Part shown: positions 35,324 to 43,900 of the stretch, in pieces
How positions within the stretch are numbered: position 1 is the first letter of the stretch
Layout of the letters: each line of letters starts with the position of its first letter
Assembly: GCA_947586255.1 (NCBI GenBank)
Contig: CANPXP010000013.1
Location: forward strand, 1-57,606
Origin: an uncultured Lachnospiraceae bacterium
Lineage (GTDB): Bacteria; Bacillota; Clostridia; Lachnospirales; Lachnospiraceae
DNA length: 57,606 nt
Reading direction: 5' to 3'
Position numbers and translations under genes: made by a program
The notes under the pieces: generated by a model
Seen by the model: only the letters and a program-made list of their open reading frames with translations
What the model was told of the DNA's origin: nothing
Database searches by the model: none

Positions 35324-37118
35324 TCTTCGCTTCTTCCCCGAGTAAATCCGGCATGTTGAAATCCGCCGCCGCGAGAAGAAAATCCGCTTCCGCCGGCTCA
35401 TTGCCGCCGCTGCCGTAGACTCTTGACGCGAATCCCAGGATCGCGTCCTCAATCAGATTCCTGCAGAAACGGCCGTTGCCCATCTCAGGGCACTTTACCG
35501 CCTCGGACAGAATGGCGGCCATCTTGTCACGCGCTTCATCGCTTATGGCGAACCCGCGCTTGCCGGCCTCCGATTCGGCGATCCCAACCATCTCCTCCGC
35601 CGAATAATCCTGAAAAGAGATCTTAAAGGGGACGCGGGAGCGAAGCCCCGGATTCCTGTCAAAGAACTCTTCCATTTTATCCGGATACCCGGCAAAGATG
35701 ACGACGGTGTCCTCGCGGTTATTCTCCATCTCCTGAACAATGGTATTGATCGCCTCATCGCCGTACCCATACCCTCCATCCCACCGCTCCACAAGCGAAT
35801 AGGCTTCATCGATGAACAGCACCTTCCCCTTCGCCCTCTCAAACACTTCTTTCACCTGCGCGGCGGTCTGGCCTTCGTATCTGCCGACCAGATCGGCACG
35901 TCCGACTTCGACCATCTCGTTGTCGGACAACAGCCCGATCTCGCGGAATATCCCCGCGACGATTCTCGCGACCGTAGTCTTGGCGGTGCCCGGATTTCCG
36001 ACGAACTCCATATTCAGCGTGACGGGCATATGCCCGATCCCTCTCGCCTGCATATTCTGTTTCATCCTTGCAAAAGCGGTGATCCGCCGGATCTGATCCT
36101 TGACGTTCTCCAGTCCGATCAGTTCCTCCAGCATTGCCATATAGTTTGTCTCCTGCAGGGGAACCAGACTTTCTTCTAACCGCCTTTCGAACCGTTTTCC
36201 CTCCAGGACCTGGCAGACCTCTTTATAGCCCTTCCCGCCCAGGTTGCGGATACTCTTCAACTCACTTTCGCTCATCCGCAGAAGCTCGCCGACGGTATTT
36301 ATGCCCGCGCGCCTCAGACAATTGTACGTGCGGGCGCTTAACTCCAGCTCATCAATCGATACGGAAGACACCGACGCGGCTCCATATCCCCGCTCTGCGG
36401 AGGACATATCCGCGCCCGCGTTCCCCTCCGGCCGGATAAACATAGCGCACAGGAGCTTTATCATCACATTCCGGAAGCAGTGATCGGGGACGCAGTCCGT
36501 TTCGCACAGACCGGAACCCGCCCCCGCCTCCTCGATCGCCGTGTGCGGAAAAGCATAGGCGAAAGCGCTTCTCACTCTCAGCGAGACTGCTTCCGGAAGA
36601 CTGATATAGATGGCGGCGTGTCCGAAATCGGCCGTTGTCGCTGGGCCCGCCACGATCCTTATGATCGCCCCTGCCTCGTGCAGCATCTCAAAGAGGCCGT
36701 CATCAGCATTCTCGTCATCGTCGTACGCTCTTGTATCCGAACCGGACGCTGCTTCGGCATCGGACACAAGCCTGTATACCTTCCGGCCGCCGCTGTACAG
36801 ATCCTGCAGATTGACGTCAGGGAACGGACATATGTCCGCGCACTGCCGAAACAGCCAGCTGTAGTCTGCGGACGCCACTGCGGCGCCCGGGCTCGAAAAC
36901 GCGACCCCTGTATCGGACTTTTCTTCCGCAAGGTCAATCTGCAGTCCGAGATACTCTCCGGCGGGAAGCAGCGCGGCTGTGCGAAGGAATCTTTTGCTCA
37001 CCTCAGCCGCCGTCTGTACGCCCTGATATCTGTCCGTACGCGCCGCAAAGAAAAGAGCAGCGGAATGGGCGGTGAGGTCGGATTGTAACTGTGTGTCTAA
37101 GATTGTCATGTTTTTCAT
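35295..37118 (-). CDS. RNA polymerase alpha-CTD / CbxX-type AAA+ fusion protein
   Basis: A 607-residue protein with an unusual order. Residues 1-235 form an unrecognised N-terminal domain. Residues about 253-305 are an RpoA C-terminal-like helix-hairpin-helix domain (ELSARTYNCLRRAGINTVGE ending in IRNLGGKGYKEV). Residues about 330-600 are a CbbX/CfxQ-type AAA+ ATPase with Walker A GNPGTAKTT (374-382), Walker B VLFIDEAYSL, and GRYEGQTAAQV. CbxX ATPases remodel protein complexes; an alpha-CTD could contact DNA or transcription factors. It is the third gene of the AAA module and overlaps its terminator. GGAAGG precedes the ATG. Confidence 0.88.
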   Translation of the reverse strand: MKNMTILDTQLQSDLTAHSAALFFAARTDRYQGVQTAAEVSKRFLRTAALLPAGEYLGLQIDLAEEKSDTGVAFSSPGAAVASADYSWLFRQCADICPFPDVNLQDLYSGGRKVYRLVSDAEAASGSDTRAYDDDENADDGLFEMLHEAGAIIRIVAGPATTADFGHAAIYISLPEAVSLRVRSAFAYAFPHTAIEEAGAGSGLCETDCVPDHCFRNVMIKLLCAMFIRPEGNAGADMSSAERGYGAASVSSVSIDELELSARTYNCLRRAGINTVGELLRMSESELKSIRNLGGKGYKEVCQVLEGKRFERRLEESLVPLQETNYMAMLEELIGLENVKDQIRRITAFARMKQNMQARGIGHMPVTLNMEFVGNPGTAKTTVARIVAGIFREIGLLSDNEMVEVGRADLVGRYEGQTAAQVKEVFERAKGKVLFIDEAYSLVERWDGGYGYGDEAINTIVQEMENNREDTVVIFAGYPDKMEEFFDRNPGLRSRVPFKISFQDYSAEEMVGIAESEAGKRGFAISDEARDKMAAILSEAVKCPEMGNGRFCRNLIEDAILGFASRVYGSGGNEPAEADFLLAAADFNMPDLLGEEAKKKTPLGFHV

Positions 37119-37151
37119 GTGTCATACCTTCCTTTCTTAAACTTTCAGCGC

Positions 37152-37847
37152 TTACTGTTTCTGTTTTCTGTTTCTGATCACTCTGTTTTCGATTATGTCG
37201 CGATAGTAGGAGATACCGCTGGTGGCGGGAACGACCGCGATCAAGCCCATCAGCATCTCTATCGCGTCCGCTTTGCCGCAGTCTGTTTTTCTGCAGTAAT
37301 TCTCGGCGACCTCCCGGATATCGGGCAGTTCGTCTTCCGATACGACCGACTCCTTAATGGAATGGAAGATCAGGACGTTGTCCGGCTCAGCAAAATCCTC
37401 ATCGATCAGACTACCCCGGAGCATTTGGGATATTTTGACATCGACCAGCAACGCGCCCAGCAGTATCTCCTCCAGCGCCTGCGGGGATTCCTCACAGGAA
37501 GGCGCTTCAGGAGTGGACTTGCCGGAAGATAAGTAATAGTCCAGCAGCCGGACAAAAAGTTCAAACAGATTCCCGTTGGGCTGCGGTTTGGACGCCGCGC
37601 AGCCGTCTTCCCTGAACAGTTCTGACAGCCTTTTATAGATTGCAAGAATCTCTTCATATTCGGCATCCGTGTAAGCGTCATACTCACCGCGCTTCACTTC
37701 CTCGGAAAACGTGATCGCCGGATTCACGACATAGCAGTATTTGCGGCTGAAGGCGTTCAGGATGTCGTTATCCTGTTCGTCCTGCGGCACAATCCTAAGA
37801 TTGTACGGACGTATCTTTTGATCGAGTTCCAATTCCAGTTTCAGCAT
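37152..37847 (-). CDS. Hypothetical protein of the AAA+ module
   Basis: A 231-residue soluble, acidic protein with no signal or membrane segment. The first 50 residues look beta-rich (LKLELELDQKIRPYNLRIVP), the rest helical. The C-terminus is basic (ENRVIRNRKQKQ). No family recognised. GGGAG precedes the ATG. It lies 43 nt after the ClpX-like gene and 33 nt before the alpha-CTD/AAA gene, so it is probably a shared partner or adaptor of the two ATPases; this is inference from position only. Confidence 0.75.
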   Translation of the reverse strand: MLKLELELDQKIRPYNLRIVPQDEQDNDILNAFSRKYCYVVNPAITFSEEVKRGEYDAYTDAEYEEILAIYKRLSELFREDGCAASKPQPNGNLFELFVRLLDYYLSSGKSTPEAPSCEESPQALEEILLGALLVDVKISQMLRGSLIDEDFAEPDNVLIFHSIKESVVSEDELPDIREVAENYCRKTDCGKADAIEMLMGLIAVVPATSGISYYRDIIENRVIRNRKQKQ

Positions 37848-37890
37848 TGTCTTTCTCCCTCTTTCTATTCATAAGCAGCTCCCGTGACCG

Positions 37891-38946
37891 TTAAAACGGT
37901 TCATTGCACCAGAGCATATCTTCTATAATCCCGCGCTCCTTACCAGACTGAAAATCACGGAAGATCTGTCTGTTGAGCATATTGACGAGCTTGTTGGTAA
38001 GACCTCGGACCCCCAGCCCTTCATCATACGCATCGTCCGCCAGCTGTTTCAGCTCGGATTTGGAAATCTTCAGCTTATAGCCGTAGCTATCTTCTATCTT
38101 AAGAAGCGGACTCGTTGACTCGTTAAAGACCAGCGCTTCGAAATCCTCCTTACCGAAAGGCTCGACGCTCGTCAGACACGTGATCCTTCCCGCAAGCTCG
38201 GGAAACAGCCCTGCCGACTTGACGAGTTCCTCCAGCGTGAGCTCGTTTTCAAACGGCTTCGGCGTGGCGGCGACGGCGCCGAAGCCCAGTCCGGAGCATT
38301 TGTTCTCATCGCATTGCTGCTGCTCAAACTGCTGGAAGCTGCCGATGAGGACGAAACTCATCTTCGAGGTATCTACGTCCTGTTTTTCATTGCCTTCACC
38401 CGTCACCTGAATAGTGCCGCCTTCCACGATCTTCAGCAGTTCTCCCTGAATCGGAATATCGGTGCATTTTTCCGTCATCAATATTTTGTCAAACTCATCG
38501 ATCACGATGATCGGCCGGGCGGTCTCGGCTTTGATCATATCGGTAACCTTATAGTCGCCTTTATAAGACTGCTTGCTCACAAGCGACCCGTCGCAGATCT
38601 TGATCTCGGTATCTGACATTTCCCGCAGGCATCTGAGCGCTTCCGTTTTGCCGCATCCCGACGGCCCCGTGACCAGCATAGTCTGTCTTATGCCGCGGGA
38701 GTGATTGTAGAAGAACATGCTGAGGTCTCTCAGGTATCTGTCCTGCTTAAAAATCCGTCTCCGCAGCGCCTGATAGACGGAATAGGGATTCGTGAAGTCC
38801 ACCGGACAAACTATGGTATCCGGTTCGGCCTCGGACCGCCTCGATGCAATGGCGTCTAAATTGACCAGCTTCGACGGTTTGTAATTCTTCGAGTAAAAGG
38901 GAACGGCGTCTGTGCGGCTTTGCCGATGTGTGTTGTTTTGATTCAT
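37891..38946 (-). CDS. ClpX-like AAA+ ATPase without zinc domain
   Basis: A 351-residue AAA+ protein related to ClpX. Walker A is GPSGCGKTE (94-102), Walker B IIVIDEFDKI (146-155), the trans arginine finger PELAGRI (R254), and the sensor-2 arginine GVRGL (R314). The segment CSGLGFGAVAA (residues 218-227 region) aligns with the ClpX IGFGA loop that docks into ClpP; here it reads LGF, as in mitochondrial ClpX. The N-terminal zinc-binding domain that chooses ClpX substrates is missing, replaced by about 50 unrelated residues. AGGAGG precedes the ATG. A structured leader lies upstream. It may pair with the cell's main ClpP or with the accessory ClpP at 49407-50000. Confidence 0.85.
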   Translation of the reverse strand: MNQNNTHRQSRTDAVPFYSKNYKPSKLVNLDAIASRRSEAEPDTIVCPVDFTNPYSVYQALRRRIFKQDRYLRDLSMFFYNHSRGIRQTMLVTGPSGCGKTEALRCLREMSDTEIKICDGSLVSKQSYKGDYKVTDMIKAETARPIIVIDEFDKILMTEKCTDIPIQGELLKIVEGGTIQVTGEGNEKQDVDTSKMSFVLIGSFQQFEQQQCDENKCSGLGFGAVAATPKPFENELTLEELVKSAGLFPELAGRITCLTSVEPFGKEDFEALVFNESTSPLLKIEDSYGYKLKISKSELKQLADDAYDEGLGVRGLTNKLVNMLNRQIFRDFQSGKERGIIEDMLWCNEPF

Positions 38947-39036
38947 GATCTCTCCTCCTTATTAAAATAAAGTAATTCTTACTGCGTGCTGTATATGTTT
39001 GGTATCCATATTGCGTTTTCCCAGTTCGGGCTGCCC

Positions 39037-39166
39037 GAAACCGGCTCGCGTCGATGCCGCGACGGTCATGGCCAGGTTCAGAGGACGGCTCGCGCCGGTT
39101 TCCCGGCGGTCGTGGCCAAGTCCACGGGCAGGCGCCCCTCACTGCGGTATGCAGTTGTCAAGGTTC
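39037..39166 (-). ncRNA. Candidate structured leader with tandem 44-nt units
   Basis: Two adjacent 44-nt units (39037-39080 and 39081-39124) match at 32 of 44 positions without gaps. Each folds into a hairpin with a conserved frame: on the minus strand TGGCCAYGACCG, an inner stem, then CGCGAGCCG. The inner stems are CGCCGG/CCGGCG with a GAAA loop in one and CGTCG/CGACG in the other, including one compensatory C:G to T:A change (39095/39106 versus 39051/39062). A looser third unit (GAACCTTGACA, then ACTGC/GCAGT) ends near 39166. It lies 91 nt before the ClpX-like ATG and after a terminator. A DNA-binding repeat is the alternative. Confidence 0.5.
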
Positions 39167-39174
39167 TGGACAAC

Positions 39175-39260
39175 ACAAAAAAGGCGATAAATTTGAAGCT
39201 ACAGCTGGGCAGACTTCTAGTGCTGTCCAAGTTTGCTGTTTCTTCAAATTTATCGCCTTT
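39175..39260 (-). terminator. Large hairpin terminator after the ATPase-HEPN gene
   Basis: Nineteen-base perfect arms (39242-39260 and 39180-39198; AAAGGCGATAAATTTGAAG) flank a 43-nt loop that itself contains paired segments (ACAGC/GCTGT and TGGGCAG/CTGTCCA). On the minus strand TTTTTT follows. It would end the transcript of the upstream gene before the structured leader. Confidence 0.75.
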
Positions 39261-39308
39261 CTTAATCGGCTATCTCATTCTAGCCCAAAATTCTGAGAAA
39301 TGCAAGTA

Positions 39309-39348
39309 CTTTTTTAAATTTTTTTAAATTTTTTTAAATTTTTTTAAT
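39309..39348. repeat. Phased A/T tracts with a 10-bp period
   Basis: The block tttttaaatt occurs three times head to tail at 39311-39340, with partial copies on each side. Runs of A/T repeated every 10 bp predict intrinsic DNA bending. The site marks the change from GC-rich to AT-rich sequence, just beyond the ATPase-HEPN stop codon. Confidence 0.8.
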
Positions 39349-39356
39349 GGTCAACT

Positions 39357-40904
39357 CTAATTAAGATACGCGTCCATCAATTTCACCAATTTCAAGCAGT
39401 TTTCATTTATTCTTTGTTTCACATCGTCACGGATAAACTGATCATTATTATGACCATAGGGGTTTCTCGCCGATGTTATATCCTCAATTAAACGCCTAAA
39501 GTCTTTTTTATTCATTTGAAAAACATCTTTAAAGCAACCCGCATACTCTTCACATAGTATTGCTGCAAGTCCGCCGGTTGTTGTCCCATCCAGCAACGTG
39601 AGCTGAGCAGGATCAATCTCATATAATTCTGTCCTGTTCTTCATATCTTCGATCCGGCTTTTCGCTGCGAGGATATAGTCACCTACTGTCCTGTACGTAG
39701 CATGGCCCGAAGCCGAATCATCCGGCTTAACATGCACTTTTACAAGTTCTTCTTCCCAGTTATCACCGTATTTTCTTCTTAATCTTTCTGCTCCCACCTG
39801 CCGCAACAATTTTTCGGTTCTATTCCATAGTGGATAGAATTCTACCGTCTGTTCCTTCATTACCATAAACTGACGGAAGTATTTTGATATCGTTTTGTAT
39901 CCTGTATCCTCTGCCCCCTCTATTAATCCATAATCCTTCAATCTTCTAATCTGTTTCGGAGTAGCGTCATCACCTACCGGTCCGAGGACTACCTGATACA
40001 GTGTATTCAACAAATTCTGATCCTTCAGCAATGTAAAGAATCGTTGAAACTCACCGTAGAACGCATCTTGATTGTCATCAAAGATTTCATAAAGAGATTT
40101 GTTTTCTCCATTTTGGATAGAATTAATATAATGAAATGACAGAATATCCATCCAATATGGTATTTTCCCTGTTATTTCCTTATACTCCTCTTTCATCTGT
40201 TCGGTAACTTCAACACCCATTGATTCAAAGTTCGAAAAATAATTGCAGAATTCATCATCGGTATATACCGTCAGACATGTATTGTGTAAAATGTTGCTAA
40301 AATTAGAAACATCAAAGCCGACGCCGGCTTCCAGTTCCGCCATGAAATGTCTGGATAAGAACAGGAATCCTATCTTATTTTCCGGCTGATATGCCAATTC
40401 CCGCAATACAAAAAAGCCCTCGGGGTATTCAGCGAACAGCTTTTTTGAATAATCGAATTCGTCAATTATACAAATTACCCTATATCCCATTTCGGAGACA
40501 ACCAGCTTAAAGAAGCTTCGTACTCTTTCTCCCCCATTATCTTCTACCGACGATTCCTGAATTCTTTTATACCTGCGTTCGAGCTTGGCCGACATTTCGT
40601 TCCTGTCTTCCAGAATGTCAAATACTCGCGAAGCCATATCCTCAAAAAAAGCCTGCGGTGTTTTATACGTGTACATTACAAGCTTTATAACCATAATCTT
40701 GTCTTCCAGCAGCGATGAGGCCTTGCTCTCAAAAAGGTTATACGCCAATGAGGATTTTCCCATCCTCTGCAGCCCGACAAGCCCTGTTGAGCCATAAGTA
40801 TCATTGTCTAATAACCGAGACTTTATATCATTTTCCACTTTTGAACGGCTGATGTAACGGCCGGAGCTGATGACATTTCCAAAATCTGCGAATATATTTT
40901 CCAT
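39357..40904 (-). CDS. P-loop ATPase with C-terminal HEPN-like domain
   Basis: A 515-residue soluble protein. The N-terminal ATPase of the AAA_16/STAND group has Walker A GLQRMGKSS (44-52) and Walker B VICIIDEFD (about 150). After a helical region (about 290-380), the last 120 residues are helical and hold RNPYGH (R480, H485), the R-x4-H motif of HEPN RNases. HEPN fused to or paired with ATPases is typical of anti-phage or stress RNases; the activity here is inferred. GGAGG precedes the ATG. It starts 19 nt after the STAND gene, so the two form an operon. Codon use is AT-rich, unlike its left neighbours. Confidence 0.78.
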   Translation of the reverse strand: MENIFADFGNVISSGRYISRSKVENDIKSRLLDNDTYGSTGLVGLQRMGKSSLAYNLFESKASSLLEDKIMVIKLVMYTYKTPQAFFEDMASRVFDILEDRNEMSAKLERRYKRIQESSVEDNGGERVRSFFKLVVSEMGYRVICIIDEFDYSKKLFAEYPEGFFVLRELAYQPENKIGFLFLSRHFMAELEAGVGFDVSNFSNILHNTCLTVYTDDEFCNYFSNFESMGVEVTEQMKEEYKEITGKIPYWMDILSFHYINSIQNGENKSLYEIFDDNQDAFYGEFQRFFTLLKDQNLLNTLYQVVLGPVGDDATPKQIRRLKDYGLIEGAEDTGYKTISKYFRQFMVMKEQTVEFYPLWNRTEKLLRQVGAERLRRKYGDNWEEELVKVHVKPDDSASGHATYRTVGDYILAAKSRIEDMKNRTELYEIDPAQLTLLDGTTTGGLAAILCEEYAGCFKDVFQMNKKDFRRLIEDITSARNPYGHNNDQFIRDDVKQRINENCLKLVKLMDAYLN

Positions 40905-40923
40905 AAAGGCGCCTCCTCAGTTC

Positions 40924-43900
40924 TCAATTCATATTAAGCCACTCTCTGAAGAACGATATCAAGATTTTACACTTGTTTCCTGACTTTCTGATAACCGCTC
41001 TGTTAATCAGGTCATTAATCAGAATTTCCTTATTTTCCACCTGTATATCGTCCAAATCTGCCCATTCGCTGTTTTTGGTCAACTGTGCGATTCTCTTAAG
41101 TATCTCATAACACTCGCCTTCCGTCCCCGATTCATCACCCCTGCTGATCAGATTATCAAACAAATCCTCATCCGCCTCTTCTAACATTAAGGATTTTACT
41201 TTTTCAGCCAGGGCATTTGTAACCCGAACTCTTTTATCAATATTCATTTGCTCTACCAGCCTGTTACAGTATAACTGAATATAATACGGCTGCCCAAAGA
41301 ACCAACCGGCTATCAATTCAACGCTATTTTCCATAAATCTTGATTCGCCATTGCTTAATCGCAGGGGCTCTTCTATCAACTTTCTTACACTCTCATCGTC
41401 CAGCCTGTCCACTCTGATTGGCTGAGTGACCTGAAATTGATTCTGAAATTCTTTGATAAAATCAGGCATAGTATCCTGTCCGATTAAAACAGCCTTAAAC
41501 AGATCCGCCTCCAACAGTTTCTTCCATGTATCCATGAACGCGGCAACCTGACGCCTGTCTTCCCTGACATACCTATACAGATGCGTAAACTCATCTATCA
41601 TAAGCAGTATCTCTTTGCCCAACGGCTTGCACAACTTCCTGTGTACGAGTCTGACAAATGAAACAAAATCCTCATCTTCATTTATTTCCTTATTTTCAAT
41701 CTCGTTTAGTAAAGCCTCATTTATTCCGGCGATTTCATTCTCAGAATCAATCAGATCATCAATCTTCTCGATTACCAGATCTTTTACGTTTGTATATATA
41801 CCCTTGGTGGATCTGGCCGCGCCAATAGAAAACTTTATGATTAAAAAAGATTCCTTTAATCTGTCCTCCAGGAAATTCGCTATCGAGCTTTTTCCGCATC
41901 TTTTTTGACCATATATTATTTCGCATCCGCTCTTGTTATTTACCAACGCATTCTCCAGCGTATCCAGCAGCACATCTCTGCCGACGAAAATACCCGGCTG
42001 AGATACATCTATGGAATCTCCGGTAAAATACGGGCTTTTAATGGGTTCAAACACATCTTTCGCAGATGAAATCGCCACTAACGATTCCTGTGATTGCTTA
42101 ATATCCTCATGATCAGTATACGACACCAGCAATTTCACCGTATACGTTTCTCCCTGACTGGGTATTTCCAGCTCCTTAGAGGCGCTTCGTCCTCCCTTTA
42201 AATACTGAGCAATCGAAATCTCGTCCGTCAATTCATTGCCGTCAACATCCGTAACTCTCAAGCGGACATCCTTTGCACTTGCCGCATTTTCCTTGTTAAA
42301 CACAGTAATCGAAATACCTTGTTTTCCTTCAACCACAGGCACATCGGCAATTGGTATCTGCACTGTAAGTTCCGGTTTAAGCTCGTCCTTCGTTTTCTTT
42401 GACAGTTCCAGCAAAATCTCAAGTAAGTTTTCAACAATATCTAACAAGAAGTTTATGCCAAAATATGTCGGATAAATATTCAAAGTATTTATCAGTTCAT
42501 TGAGCTGATTCTGCGCATTCCCGATTGTCGCCATGCGATTATCATAATCTTCATAACCATATATCTCTATCCCTTTTTCATAGGCATTAGCCAAAGAGTC
42601 CAGATATTTCATATCCGTATCAAACAAGAATATCTTGCTCTTAAATGATCTGATCTCAGTAAGCTGCTCTTCGTTAAAGGCTTTACTGTTCCTTACCTTG
42701 TTGGAAAAGTCCAGCAAGGCATTTTCATCCTGCCTGCACTTTTTTGAAATTGTTTCAAACAGTTCCTGATAATTTCCGGGCTGTTCCGATGAAGAAATAT
42801 AATTTGCCAGCTGTGATATCCATACTTTACAGTTTTCACTGTTTGCGCTTAACAGCAATTCCCGAACATACTTACTTTTGTTGATTAACAGTATGAATTC
42901 TCTTAACAGGTTTTCTCCATCCACCCCCACCAAGTCCATAATCTTGGAAATCAGCTTCATTGCCTCTTTTTTTATTTCGTCATCTGCTTCCGGCATATTG
43001 AATTCGTGCAGTCTGGCTATGCACGAGAGGTAATTCACTGCACTTCTTTGCCCAAACTTTCCGGTAGTACGGACATCATTTTCCAGTGAGAATTCAAAGC
43101 ACGCACAGGCGCAGTCGAAACAGCCATTTTTTTGTAATTTCAAGCCCCAGCTGTTAGCGCTCCTTTTCAGCAGTTCATAATACTCAGGACTGTGTCCGTT
43201 GATCTGATTTTCGATATATGCTGCAGTTCCATAAAAATCTGCTCTTTCACGAGGTTGATGCCGCCATGCCTCTCTCTCTAACCACTTTATATCCGCATCC
43301 CTGTATTTACCCTGCTCGAACTTGTCCAACGATATTCCAACCGGTTTCGTTCCGTATCTCTCAACCAAAAAAGCTTCGAAACGTGTGTTAAATCCAGGCA
43401 TAAACTCTAAATTAAATTCATCAATCTCTACGTCGCTCTTTACGGTATCCTCTGTTCCTTCAACCGTCAGCCTGCTGTCTCTTATTTGGTTAACCCGCTC
43501 CTCCATCTCCTTAATTGTTATCTGCAGATTACTGTCAACTTCTGAGCCGGTATCTCCTATATGTTTAATAAATGAAAATGCCTCTTCAAACCGATTCAAA
43601 TAAGCATAAGAAAACGCAACGCATTTATAGCAGGCATTACTGTGATATCCTCCTTGTATTGCCCTCTGCATTTTTGTTATAGTCTGCTCATATCTTTTAT
43701 CCTGATAGCAGGCTATTGCTCCCCTGAAATAGGAAAACGCCTCCTTGTCCTTCTTCCCAATACCGGAGTATATGCCGATCAGTTCATCCAGAGTTTCAAT
43801 CATCTGATCTGTGTCTTTGCTTTTCAGGAAAAGAGTATATAACTTCTCATAAAAGCCGGATTGTTCTGACACTTTCAGCTTTCTTATTTCAGGTTCATAC

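Noticed and set aside
38986..39327. Plus- and minus-strand short frames over the structured repeat
   Set aside because: No ribosome site, low-complexity Arg/Pro content, and the frames run through the hairpin terminator and A/T tracts. The repeat is better explained by base pairing.
39301..39350. Possible CRISPR or short-repeat array in the A/T block
   Set aside because: The units are 10 bp, contiguous and without spacers. No cas genes are present anywhere in the window.
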